The notes beneath the pieces are model-generated. The model did not search any database and had not been told where the DNA came from. It was given only the letters and a program-made list of their open reading frames with translations. From NCBI RefSeq assembly GCF_963576545.1, contig NC_083645.1, positions 620,001 through 684,000 on the forward strand: a stretch of DNA of 64,000 nt, written 5' to 3'. Shown piece by piece: positions 20,721 through 32,059 of the stretch (position 1 is its first letter; each line of letters starts with the position of its first letter). The translations under genes and the position numbers were made by a program. This DNA is from Limanda limanda. Its lineage: Eukaryota > Chordata > Actinopteri > Pleuronectiformes > Pleuronectidae.

Positions 20721-22045
20721 ACCGTGAATCAAATCTGTTCAAAAATAAATTCTAATATGCGCTCATGCAATAGCAATGAAATGTGATATGCGCCTTCATA
20801 TTCACCAGAGGATGAATTGTAATAATTTGGGGGAACCATATCATGGAGGTGGGCGTGGTTCCGAGAGAGGCAGTGTAGGAGATGGTGATTTATTGGCATA
20901 GGTACATGGAGGTGGCTAGTCACACTCTTTTTCAAATGCAGTAGCGGCTGGACTGAGAGACACAGAGGAAGAGACAGTCATCACAAGGTCTGCAGAGATC
21001 CCAGACATAAGAAAAGACACAAAGAGCATGAAGTCAGCCAGCAGGAAAGTGCAGACAATGACTGAGTAAATTTGATCGTATGCAGAAATAAAGAAAAATC
21101 TCAAGCTGACAACTCTATGTTCTGTGTGCGACATGCTGAGAGAACCCACTGTGGTTACCTCCTGTATTACACTTATATTGTTAAATACTTTTGTTTATAA
21201 CCAAACACCTGCAAAACTTGTGACATTCCCACCAACCTCGACTATAATTTGCACTTGGTGCTAATTAGCAAATGTTAGCAGGTAAACACACTAACCTGAT
21301 GGCCATGCTAAAAACAAAAGCTGATAAGGATAAACATTTTATTGTTGTCATCATGATCATATCAGCACACTGATGTCTGCATTTCACTTTGTATTGTTGT
21401 TATCACATGGTTCAACATTACACTGAACTTTTTTCATAGAAATACTATGTGGATATTAAGCTAAAATGGTTTTGTTAGTAGCCTACTTGATACAGATTTG
21501 ATATGGTGATCATCAATAATGAGTAGATTTTAAAGCCAATTTGGCAGTAGTAGTTTAACAGTTATTGATAACCTTTGTAAATCAACCAATAGAAAAGTCT
21601 GTGTAATGTCGAGGTTACTTTTAATGTAATAATCAATGAGTATGACATCACACCATTTACCACCAAACACAGTTTGGGATATTTTGTCCGATCAGAACGT
21701 ATGGGGGAGTCCCCCCCACAATGGTTAATGTATGAATGATACTTAGAGAGAATTATAGAAGTGTTGTGTAAATGTGTGTGTGAATTAATGTCAATCAAAT
21801 ACATCATTTCAACTTGAGAAGACAAACAAGTAATTCAACTATTTTTTGTCAGAATTTGTCACTTAGTTTGTTTGTTTTATCTCATGTCATACCCTTGTGA
21901 TATCAGTAGGGGGTAGCAATTAGCTATGAATTCACAAGGAATTAGATTAAGTGTGTATGAAGGAGCCATCCTAGACTGTGATTGCAGCAGGAATGCTTGA
22001 TACATTGTATTTCTCCTCAGATACTTGACCATTACTGACAATAAT
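20721..22045. other. Unassigned stretch
   Basis: An open frame at 20916-21149 (minus) includes a hydrophobic run (VIVCTFLLADFMLFVSFLM) but lacks supporting splice context or family similarity. Nothing else was recognised. Confidence 0.3.
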
Positions 22046-22366
22046 CCATCATTAATTGACCTTCAGTTATGCTTCAAAATGTTTACCCTTATCAATCCTG
22101 CTAAAACCTTTATCCTGATAATGTTCTCCTTTACACTTGACATCTATTGCACTTCTGTCCATCCTGGGAGAGGGATCCCTCACATGTGGCTCTCTCTGAG
22201 GTTTTTATGTTATTTTTACCCTGTTAAAAGTTTTTTTAGTAGTTTTCCTTACTCTGGTTGAGGGTTAAGGGCAGAGGATGTCACACCTTGTTAAAGCCCT
22301 ATGAGACAAATTGTGATTTGTGAATATGGGCTATACAAATAAAACTGTATTGATTGATTGATTGAT
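22046..22366 (+). mobile_element. CR1/L2-type LINE 3' end, plus orientation
   Basis: Shares its wording, in opposite orientation, with the 3' end of the large LINE at 24745-34760 (for example GAGAGGGATCCCTCACATGT, CTTGTTAAAGCCCTATGAGA). Ends in ATTGATTGATTGATTGAT, the short-repeat tail typical of these LINEs. 5'-truncated, non-coding. Confidence 0.8.
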
Positions 22367-23286
22367 CCTGGCTCATAAAACAAATAAGTAATAAAAAGGA
22401 AATGAGCCACGTAGGTTCACACATTCTCTCCAGGTTTTTAACAATATAAAACCTTTGTGAAACTGTCATGTGTGTTTTGTATGGAAATGGGTGAGACTCG
22501 GTAAGAGACAGCATGTTTGAAGAGCTTTAGTAATAGGGCCACTTGACATGTTTGTTTATATGTGTTACATCACCTCAGTGTCAGAAACTCGAAATGTCAA
22601 CTTGCCAGGTTGTTGTTACGTTTCCGTTTGGTTCACTCTGTTTAGAACATGGTCTCTGTTCGTCTTCAGGTTTCTTAATTTACATTAGTACAGAATTTCT
22701 GTTAATAGGGAGCACTGAGTTTTGAGCTGAGGAATGTTTGCCGAAAGAGCTGTAATGAACGAGCCCGGCTCATAGTGAGTGATCTTGTAATGACAAATAA
22801 ACAATACAGTGCTGGACAGTATGTACGTGCAGTGGTGGATGGTCAGTATGAGACTGAATAAGAGTGAGCCAAATGTGTGTTTCCAGATTGGGCTCACTGA
22901 AAACTCGCAACCAATTTATAAAATGCATGTAAACTAATGCAACCACCCCACCTCTGTGTTTTCTTCCCGTAGCTCCTCCTTAGATCGATGTAACACCAGT
23001 TTTGACGTTGTGGCAAGGATACGAGGAGAGATTTTCTTATTCAAAGGTCTGAATGCATACAACTGTTTAATTAGGCATATCAAATGAGTAAATAGAAGGA
23101 TCATTCCAGCTTCATCATTAAATCACTCTTTTGCAGGTCTGACCATGTGGCGAGTCAGTGGTGCAGGTCTGGTGTCGGGTTGCGGGGCTTCAATCAGGAA
23201 GATGTGGAGGGATCTACCTCCTGACTTGCCTCGTCTTCATGCTGTGCTGGAGAGACAGTCAGATCATGCTATTATCTTTATCAGTG

Positions 23287-24615
23287 GTAAATTCCAACAA
23301 TATACATTTAATATTTAAAGTGTGAGGGAGTTTTTTTTTCTCCACAGTTGCCAAGTCCTTACTCATTGTGGGAAGTGTTGTTTTCACAAATCTGGACACA
23401 GTGCACTTGCCAAAAAGGGACAAAAACTTTTATTGGTGCCTTGCTTCTGGGCACATGGATACTTTTGGTTTATTAAAGCATTATAAGATAATTAAAGTCG
23501 GCTGAGAGGGGCATCCCATCCACACATTCTATACATTCTATATATTCATATGTGGATTCATTACACCTTTTCAAGACACCGTTTTGAAATGTGAAGATTG
23601 ACACTAATTCTAATGCATGCGTGTTATAACGAGCTGGAAGCATATTTAGCCTGGTTTGGATGACAGACTGGAGGGAAACAGCTAGCCTGGTAATTAATTA
23701 ATTCAGTGGGGGATTAGTCAATACAGATGATGATACAAACCTGGCATCATTATACTAATAATCTGTTTTCCAAGAAGTAGCTCTAACACATACAGTGATT
23801 GTCCCTAAAAAAAAGAGATAGACTGTGTTAATGGGTGATCATTTATTAGACGATGAGGTGTTTTTGAGTCTAAGTTCAACTTTGGACCGAGCCAGGTTAG
23901 CTGTCTATACAGTTTTCAGGTTAAATGCATACTGAAACCTGCTCTGAACTTTAAGGACTGCAAGGCAAATATCCGGAAGGAGCTCCTTAAAAGCAGTCTA
24001 TACAATTGTAAAAATACTGTATATGCTCCATACTGTTGTATAATTCTCACAATGGTAGCTGACTATATACCATTAATGGTGTTTGGCTGTTGAGTAAGCA
24101 TCCCTTTTTTAGTCTGACTATGAATTCTTATTCCATAATAATGCAACTCCCAGCTTTATTTATTGGTTTTAGAGACAGCCCAGAGAGTTAGTGGGATGAA
24201 GTGCAGCACTCTACAACAAATCGGTTGTTTTAGAGGTTTATTATATGAACTTTGGAACCAATGTATTCTTTCCGATGGTGTTGCTGACTGAACCCCAACG
24301 CATGTCTTGAACCTACCCCAAAGGTATGCACATAGCCTACGCAAAGATCAGAGCATTCCTAGCTGTGCGTAGGTGTGTGTGAATTGCGCTGCAATTACAC
24401 CACCGAAACGCTAGTTATGGTGAATTCTATGATGGTGTCATCCGGTTTATGGTTCAATTTACTGGTGTCTTTGTTTACTTCAGAGCAACAGTGAGTGTTC
24501 CTAAGCAGATCGTGTTCGAGTTCGAGCTGATAAATGTTAAAGAGCAATTACTTTTTATTAAAGAACTGCAACGAAGAAAAGAAAGTGTTTGGAAATGTAT
24601 CTGCATAGATATATA
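23287..24615. other. Unassigned stretch after last recognised hemopexin exon
   Basis: The next hemopexin exons of the MMP-like gene were sought here and not found. No other recognisable feature. Confidence 0.4.
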
Positions 24616-24619
24616 CAGT

Positions 24620-24737
24620 AAGGTCAAATCAAATCAAAGTTTATTGTCACATGCACCAATGACAGCGTCATCGAAGAAGTGAAATTCTTGTGACCTGGCA
24701 GGCAACATCTACGCAGTAGACGGGCTTTACAAAAAAA
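24620..24737 (-). mobile_element. LINE 3' tail fragment
   Basis: TCAAATCAAATCAAAGTTTA then TTGTCACATGCACC is wording I recall from the 3' ends of several fish LINEs, here reversed, directly beside the tail of the large LINE. Confidence 0.45.
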
Positions 24738-26469
24738 TTAAAAAATCAATCAATCAAGTTTTATTTGTAAAGCGCACATTCACAAATCACAATTCGTCTC
24801 ATAGGGCTTTAACATGGTGTGACATCCTCTGTCCTTAACCCTCAACAAGAGTAAGGAAAAACTACTAAAAACCTTTTTAACAGGTAAAAATATGTAGAAA
24901 CCTCAGAGAGAGCCACATGTGAGGGATCCCTCTCCCAGGACGGACAGAAGTGCAATAGATGTCAAGTGTAAGAAAACATCATCAGGATTAAAGTTTTTAG
25001 CAGCATCGATGAGGGTAAACATTTTTCAATACTATATGTGAAGCAGTCCTGCTGCAATCATAGTCTCTGGTCAGCAGCCAGATCACGATCCAGCATCAGG
25101 ATGGGATCCACTATAGTCCACAGTAATTGTCCACTGCCGCCAGTTAGAATCCATTATCAGCTGCCGCCTCGGTCGTGGTCCACCATCAGCCGATGCCAGC
25201 GCGACAAAGGATCCTCCATTACCACTACTATCAGCAGGCACGATACAGAATCCACCGAACTGGATCCACCATTGCGACCTCTGACGCGCGATCCACAATC
25301 ATATCCATGGTGCGGCCACAGCTGTGGCCCTGCATCCGCGGGCGCTAAGGCACAGAAACTCCGGGAAAGGGGTCAAGTTAGTAACATGTACTGATGAGAT
25401 AAGAAATACCTTGATGTGTTAGGGATGGAGAAAAGGAAGGAGAAGCAGGAAAGAGAAGCTCCGTGTGTCTTGTGTCATAAATTCCCTGTGCGTCTTAGCA
25501 TCATCAGGGGTTATTGCCTTTTAATCAATTTTGGAACATAGGGCGAGTTACTTTCTGCCGCACTAATTAGCTCTAACTATAAGCTTTATCAAAAAGGAAG
25601 GTTTTGAGTCTACTTTTAAACGAACAGAGCGTGTCTGCTTCCCTAACTGAAAGTGAGAGATTATTCCACAGCAGTGGGGCTTGATGGCTAAAAGCTCTGG
25701 CTCCTACTCTACTTTTTGAGACTTTAGGGACGACAAGTAAACCTGAATTCTGGGATCGGAGTGCTCTAGTAGGTTGATATGGTAACATCTCTTTAAGGTA
25801 AAAAGGTGCCATATCATTAAGGGCCTTGAAGGTGAGGAGGAGAATTTTAAATTCTATTCTTGATTTAACAGGAAGCCAGTGTAGCGATGCTAATACTGGG
25901 GAAATGTGCTCTCTTTTCTTAGTTCTTGTCAGGACACGTGCTGCGGCATTTTGGACCAGCTGCAGAGTCTTTAACGACTTACTGCTGGAGCCTGATAATA
26001 GTGAATTACAGAAGTCCAGTCTCGATGTAACAAAGGCGTGGACTAGTTTTTCTGCATCTTTTTGTGAAAGGACATGTCTGATTTTTGAGATATTACGCAA
26101 GTGGAAAAAGGCGGTCCTAGAAATTTGTTTTAAGTGACTATTAAAGGACAAATCAGGATCGAAGATCACTCCCAAGTTCCTCACTGTTTTATTGGAAGCA
26201 AGGGCAATGTCATCTAGCGCAGCTATATCATTAGATAATGTTTCTCTAAGGTGTTTAGGGCCGAGTATTACAACCTCAGTTTTATCTGAGTTTAATAAGA
26301 GAAAATTGCGGGTCATCCAGGTTTTTATGTCCTTGAGACATGCTCGAAGTTTAGTTAATTGATTACTTTGATCAGGTTTTATTGACAAATATAACTGGGT
26401 GTCATCCGCATAACAGTGAAAATTTACCGAGTGTGTCCTGATAATGTGTCCTAGTGGAAGCATATATAA

Positions 26470-28046
26470 CTAGGGCTACGTTGTAGCACTAACGGGCCCG
26501 AGCACACGCGCGTTTCAAGTCTGTTGCGGTCGGGGAAGAGACAGCGTTGGATGAGCAAGCGCTCGTCTCTGCGTTGCATGCGTTTGCGCGCTGTGGCAAG
26601 GATAAACACTTCACTTCCTGTAGCCAGCAGGTGGCGCTGTGATTTTAAGTCGCGGTGTCTTCGCAGATGTCTTCAGGTCGCGACTCTTGTCTTACATGTG
26701 TAGTTTGGACTTGATTGAACCAAATATGCCTGAGATACTGTAGCTCGTGTTTCGATGGCATGTAATCAAACTTTGACGCCAGGCCACGGTCACATTGTCT
26801 GACGAAATGTTAAAATTCCAATAACTTTAGATCTCCATCTTGTTGTGAAGACACTCATCTAAATTTTAAGTTGATCTAATGAAAGCCCTACGACAAGTAT
26901 GTCAAAGTAAATATAGTGAATATGGCCAAAATGGCCACCAAATCTAAAATGGCGGGCTTCCTGTTTACTCTAGCATATCTATCCAAGAGACTTATTTCTT
27001 TGTCATGTAAAGACACATGTCCCCGTCGATTTTCGTAGCTGTAGGCCAATCATAGTGCCAGGGCTGCCCTTTAGGGGGCGCTAGTCAGTTATTCTGCCAC
27101 GCCCATTCCTTAAAACTATCTGACAGTCTTCAGGGGGGGGGGGGCTGTTGACACACACATGTAGTTTGAGGGAGATGGACCCATGAACATTGAAGTTACA
27201 GCGATTTGGTGTGTCATGGCGAGTAGATGAACTTTGATGCCACGCCATTAATATGGCGTTTGATGAAAAGTCACAGTAATCTTATATCTTCATTATCAAT
27301 GCCTTGAGACCCATTTGCCACAGTTTGACATGGTTGCGCAAAGTGGATGAGGAGAAATACTTCTAAGTGTAAGACGTACAAAAAACAAGACATTTCCTGC
27401 TGCCACCAGGAGGCGCTGTAATTTTAAGTCACGATTTCTGTGTTGATGTCTTCAGGTCGCGACTCTTGTCTAATGTGTGTAGTTTGGACTCGATTGGACC
27501 AAATATGTCCGAGATACAGACGCCCGTGTTTTGATGGCGTTTAATCACACTTTGACGCAACGCCACGGTCACACGCTCTGATAAAAAGTTGATCTTTTGA
27601 TAACTTTGGATCTCCATATTGTTGTGATGACACTCGTCTAAATTTTAAGTTGATCCGATGAAAGCTCTACGACAAGTACATCAAAGTAAAAATGTGGAAT
27701 ATGGCAAGAATGGCTACTAAATCCAAAATGGCGGACTTCCTGTTGAGTTTTTCATAATGCTCCAAGAGGCTTTCTTGTGCGTCTGGTCATGATACACAAT
27801 TGTCTTTATTTTCGTGAGGATCGGTTAAAGCTAACTGAGGGGGCTTTTCCGTAGGTGGCGCTGTTGAGCTATTTTGCCACGCCCATTTCAAATTACTCCA
27901 GAATACGTCAATTTCCACCACTCTCTAATTTACTGCAAACTTTAGAAAGTTTTTGAGCATGGGAAAGCCCTCAAAAAGCCCTTTCACTACGCTCAGAATA
28001 ATCCTTTCAATTTCAATAGGGCCTCCCACCGGAGGTGCTCGGGCCC
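26470..28046. mobile_element. 1.6-kb insertion with TAA target duplication and internal repeats
   Basis: The LINE reads TATATAA on the left and resumes with TAATGAGAATAAAATTGGG on the right, matching the uninterrupted copy at about 62590; TAA is therefore duplicated. Complementary GGGCCCGAGCAC words lie near both ends. Inside, a roughly 510-bp block occurs twice in direct orientation (about 26612-27118 and 27392-27898; for example CACGGTCACA and AATTTTAAGTTGATC). The TAA duplication suggests PIF/Harbinger-type transposition. No transposase is encoded. Confidence 0.75.
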
Positions 28047-28322
28047 TAATGAGAATAAAATTGGGCCGACCACAGACCCCTGTGGAACACCATGGTGAAC
28101 TTTGGTGCGCACAGATGACTCATCATTAATTTGTACGAATTGGGAGCGATCAGAAAAATCTGATTTAAACCAGTTTAGGGCCGTTCCTTTAATGTTAATT
28201 AACTGTTTTAGTCTTTGTAATAAAATTTGATGGTCAATTGTGTCGAATGCTGCACTGAGATGTAACAGAACAAGGACAGACACAAGTCCCTGATCTGAAG
28301 CTATTAGAAGGTCATTAGTGAC

Positions 28323-28927
28323 TGTAACGGCCCCCCCGCTTCTCCACACAAACGCTGAGTCTCTTGAACTGATGTACACGGCTCTTTATTCTCACATCTG
28401 GTTTGCCGTAGTGACACCGTAAAACTGTAATGACAGTTACAAGTTACAAAGATTTTAATCATTAAAACCAAACACGAACGTTAAAATACAATGAACAAAC
28501 AAATCGCCACGTGAGACATCTGACTCGTTAACGTGACAGCGACTCCCTTCCGCACTACCCGCAGCAAAGTAAATGGGACCAGCTTCCTTACCTCGTTCCG
28601 CTTGGCGAGGGGTGTTAAGCTAAAGTTGTTTGGATGGTTCTTTCGGTCCGAGAAATGCCGCAAAGCTGGCGTCCGGTTTGGTTTCCTATCTGTGCCGGGC
28701 TGACGGCAGGGATTTTATTGCACTGGGGCGGAAACGAGGGATCAGGTGTGTCGAATAAAACCGTCCGCTCCTTTGCTGCAGGTAACTATGCGAGGGGAGT
28801 CGCTACGTATAAAAGACAACGAAAATAACCCAAACCGTAGTTGAACATAAGAACAATATATAGCCCAACCCTAAAATAAAAGAATAAAACAGTCTGCATA
28901 AACTGGCCGGTTTTGCTGACAGTTACA
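28323..28927 (-). repeat. BEL/Pao 3' LTR
   Basis: 605 bp, ends TGTAAC...GTTACA. Appears base-for-base the same as 31455-32059. Contains TACGTATAAAAGACAAC and AATAAA-type words. Both LTRs carry the same two spurious 60- and 64-codon open frames, which are not genes. Confidence 0.92.
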
Positions 28928-29036
28928 CTCCCACCAAATCCTGATATAAACATTTTAACCGACTGTGCTATACAGGATTTCTAGAGCATTTAATGGCCCT
29001 TTCAGCTAAATATCTAGGAGTGTTATGTCCTTTTAA

Positions 29037-30890
29037 CTACTCCTCATGCAGGCAAGTGGGATGCCTACGACCACAGGTATTACATGTATGTCGCCCTCTA
29101 CAGTCTTTATTGATGTGTCCCTTCCTTAGGCAACCAAAACAGAGGCGGTTTTCGTGGATGAATGCCCTTTTATCTTCCAAAGATTTCGCAGCGAAAGAAG
29201 GGCACCTGACGATGCCATGCGTTTCATCTTGGCAGAGCACACATGGGGGTCTTCCCCTATAATTGGCCGTTTCAGGTGCATCTCGGGTGGCGTACTTTAA
29301 TTGGGCAGTTGAATTGAGGGATCTGGCTTCCTTCTCGACTGTGGGATTAAAGTTCATCCAATGTGGGGACGTGATAGGGTTGCAAGATATCCGGGCCTCT
29401 TTGTTCAGGAACGCTGTGAAACTTTTGAAATCAGGGTAATCCCCCGCTTTATACAGGTTATCGTCGACGATTCGGCCCCACTTTTGTACAATCCAATCAG
29501 GTAGTTTTTGAAGTAGCTTGTGGTTTTCTTCGCAATCATTCAAGATGGTCAAACCTTTAACGTGTGGGATTGCCTCTGCGCAGCCTTGGAGAAAGTCTGT
29601 AAAATCTCTCAGTGCTAACGGATCAGTCGCACTGATTTTGGGCCATCTGGCGAGCTTGTCTCTGAAGGCCTTTTGAACAAGGAATGGGTTTCCGTATCTC
29701 TCATGTAGGACTTTCCAGGCACCTGTATATGCGTCCTCAGAGTTCCTATAGAAGAACCCTTCCACTGCTCTGCGGGCTTCTCCGACGAGGTAGATCTTTA
29801 GATAATACATCTTCTCGCTTGGTGAGAGAGGTTTCTGATCGATAAGGGTTGTAAAAGACATCTTCCAATCAGTGAACTTCAAAGGATCGCCATTAAACGT
29901 TTCTGGCTCCGGTACAGGCAAGCGATTTATGCTTAGTGCGCTTGCTATTGCTTGGGCCAGAGAGACTGTATCTTCAGATGTTGTTGCTCGCAAAGGTGCT
30001 AGTCGAGGTTGAGATGGTGAACCATTTGAATTTAGCCGAGCTTCATATCTGGTCTCCTGGTGAGCAGCGACTGATTCATGGTTCATCCCATCTTGGCGGA
30101 CATCTTCGAAACTGTTATATGCTCTTACTCTAGCAGCTGCTACCTGGACTTCCTTCTCTGCCTTAAGCTGCTGCAGGTTCCTCCTTTCCTCTTCTAGCTT
30201 TGATTGTCTCTCTGTCCTTTTCCGCTCCAATTCGGTCAACATGGCCGCCTCTTCAAGTTTCTATTCATCTTCCAGTCTTCTGAGCTTGGATTCCTGGGAT
30301 AGAATGTCTTTTGTTGCCTTTACCTCCGCTTGCTTGGCTGCGAGCTCTGCTTCTGCGTCTTGTCGTTTACTAGAGCTTGTTGAAATTGCATTTGATTGGT
30401 CTGAGTTCCGTGATGTTTCTGAAAATGCGGTTTCAGTATTTGTAAGTCCAAATATGGAGCCATGATCTTCCTTACTCAGCACTATTCTCACTCTCTCCTT
30501 CTCGACTCGTTCATTATAGTTGCCATCGATGATGTCTCTGCGTTTACTCACAAGAGCAAGAATTTCTTCAGTCAGAGCAGAGCAGGTGTCCATTTTACCA
30601 ACGATATCTGGGGTGGTGGTTTGGCTGCATACAAGTGCCTCATAATGATGGCTCACCACATCATGGTTTGTGCAAATTTTTCGTTGGATTTTATCGAGGT
30701 CATCTGGAGAGCAGTAGTTTTTCATTTCAGTCCGAACTTCTCTTGCTGACAATTTCCAGGACTCATAGGCCGAATAGAAAGTATTTTTATGCAGCTCTCG
30801 GATGTTCTCAGGAATTATTCTTTGCCGCGAGCCTGGTCTGTCTTGATGCATGGGAACTGATTTACTTGTTGCTGCTGCTTTAAGTGACAT
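29037..30890 (-). pseudogene. BEL/Pao Gag, interrupted by one in-frame TAG
   Basis: Structural protein of the element above. The first part (30890-30264) is a charged coiled-coil-like region. The second (30260-29037) holds a DUF1759-type capsid domain (ETFNGDPLKFTDWKMSF; YYLKIYLVGEARRAV; WKVLHERYGNP) and cysteine/histidine knuckles (CFGCLRKGHINKDC; CNTCGRRHPTC). The two parts are in the same frame and separated by a single TAG at 30261-30263 inside a Glu/Lys/Leu-rich helix; a Met 7 codons on could restart translation. Normally Gag continues into protease and pol; here it ends at a TAG (29037-29039) close to the LTR. The mid-gene TAG could be a mutation or, less likely, a readthrough site. Confidence 0.88.
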
Positions 30891-31454
30891 TTTATTTTAC
30901 TTGCGTTGTTAATTTGACCTTCGGACCTTAATCTTTAGGTGTGATATGCAGTGTGCCTGAATAGAACCTCTGCAAGTAGTCGCTTTAATTTAGTAACTGC
31001 TATTTCTTATACCAGACATTTGCAAAACAGTTGAATACTCAGAGTTTTAGCACAAAAACAGATGCAACCTAAATATCCTAAGTAAGATGGGCACAAACAA
31101 AAGAGGATGCGCTGTAAGTATGCTTAGAAAATTATACTAGGCAATTTAAACAGTGTTTACGCTCCTCATAGACAACAATAAATAATGTTAATTGCAACAT
31201 GACACACACAATTACCATTGGTCGTTAAAATCATCATCATTATTTAGTGATCAGTTTTGACTTCAAGAAAGCAGGAAAGTTCACAACATTTTTGTATTTA
31301 CATATGGAAATGCTTCATTAAATTTGCATATATTCTCTCGTGCGTGCGCCTTTGATGCGTTGTCCGGTCTTGTCTGACGGTCGATTTGTAAGTTTTGTGT
31401 CTTCGGGTGACGACACGAGTCAGGAAGACGTTTCGTTGTAGCCTCGAGTTTTAC

Positions 31455-32059
31455 TGTAACGGCCCCCCCGCTTCTCCACACAAACGCTGAGTCTCTTGAA
31501 CTGATGTACACGGCTCTTTATTCTCACATCTGGTTTGCCGTAGTGACACCGTAAAACTGTAATGACAGTTACAAGTTACAAAGATTTTAATCATTAAAAC
31601 CAAACACGAACGTTAAAATACAATGAACAAACAAATCGCCACGTGAGACATCTGACTCGTTAACGTGACAGCGACTCCCTTCCGCACTACCCGCAGCAAA
31701 GTAAATGGGACCAGCTTCCTTACCTCGTTCCGCTTGGCGAGGGGTGTTAAGCTAAAGTTGTTTGGATGGTTCTTTCGGTCCGAGAAATGCCGCAAAGCTG
31801 GCGTCCGGTTTGGTTTCCTATCTGTGCCGGGCTGACGGCAGGGATTTTATTGCACTGGGGCGGAAACGAGGGATCAGGTGTGTCGAATAAAACCGTCCGC
31901 TCCTTTGCTGCAGGTAACTATGCGAGGGGAGTCGCTACGTATAAAAGACAACGAAAATAACCCAAACCGTAGTTGAACATAAGAACAATATATAGCCCAA
32001 CCCTAAAATAAAAGAATAAAACAGTCTGCATAAACTGGCCGGTTTTGCTGACAGTTACA
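31455..32059 (-). repeat. BEL/Pao 5' LTR
   Basis: Second 605-bp copy; upstream LTR for this minus-strand element. I could not identify a convincing tRNA primer-binding site just inside it. Confidence 0.92.

Larger units (their letters stand above)
16652..23286 (+). pseudogene. mmp25: MMP25/MMP17-like matrix metalloproteinase, decayed (five exons recognised)
   Basis: Membrane-type MMPs are secreted zinc endopeptidases; the 17/25 pair is GPI-anchored. Exon 16652-16794 gives the cysteine switch (PRCSMPD) and a furin-like RRTKRRRRT site. Exon 16970-17083 matches the start of the catalytic domain (LHSYP in one frame, then SLVIYALRVWAEPTTLEFHE in another). It is 1 nt short for its neighbours and has a TAG, so it is frameshifted. 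Exon 17268-17445 carries the structural zinc region (HGDGHPFDGAGG, GHAF, VHLEAEE; the usual HFDxxE acidic ligand is changed). Exons 22973-23046 and 23137-23286 are hemopexin repeats (DRCNTSFDVVARIRGEIFLF; LTMWRVSGAGLVS; QSDHAIIFISG) with compatible phases. The exon with HExxHxxGxxH was not found in the 5.5-kb gap, nor were the later hemopexin and GPI exons. SDHAIIFISG and HSYP suggest MMP25, but the paralogue is uncertain. The exon order is clear; calling it dead is inference. Confidence 0.78.
28323..32059 (-). mobile_element. BEL/Pao LTR retrotransposon, gag-only derivative
   Basis: Two 605-bp LTRs flank gag in minus orientation; pol is completely absent. The whole is bordered by a 5-bp target duplication GTGAC (28318-28322 and 32060-32064). 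It sits inside the reverse transcriptase of the large LINE, whose reading resumes across it. The LTR copies look identical by eye, so insertion was recent. Without protease, RT and integrase it must rely on a relative for movement. Only about 110 bp separate the gag stop from the 3' LTR. A short purine run (GGTGGGAG on the minus strand) lies at that LTR's edge. Confidence 0.92.

Noticed and set aside
20916..21149. Minus-strand frame with a hydrophobic segment, possible membrane-protein exon
   Set aside because: No flanking splice logic that joins to other exons and no family resemblance; amid LINE/SINE debris.
28481..28828. Open frames of 60 and 64 codons on opposite strands, repeated at 31613-31960
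   Set aside because: They lie within the BEL LTR copies, which explains the exact duplication; no coding signature.
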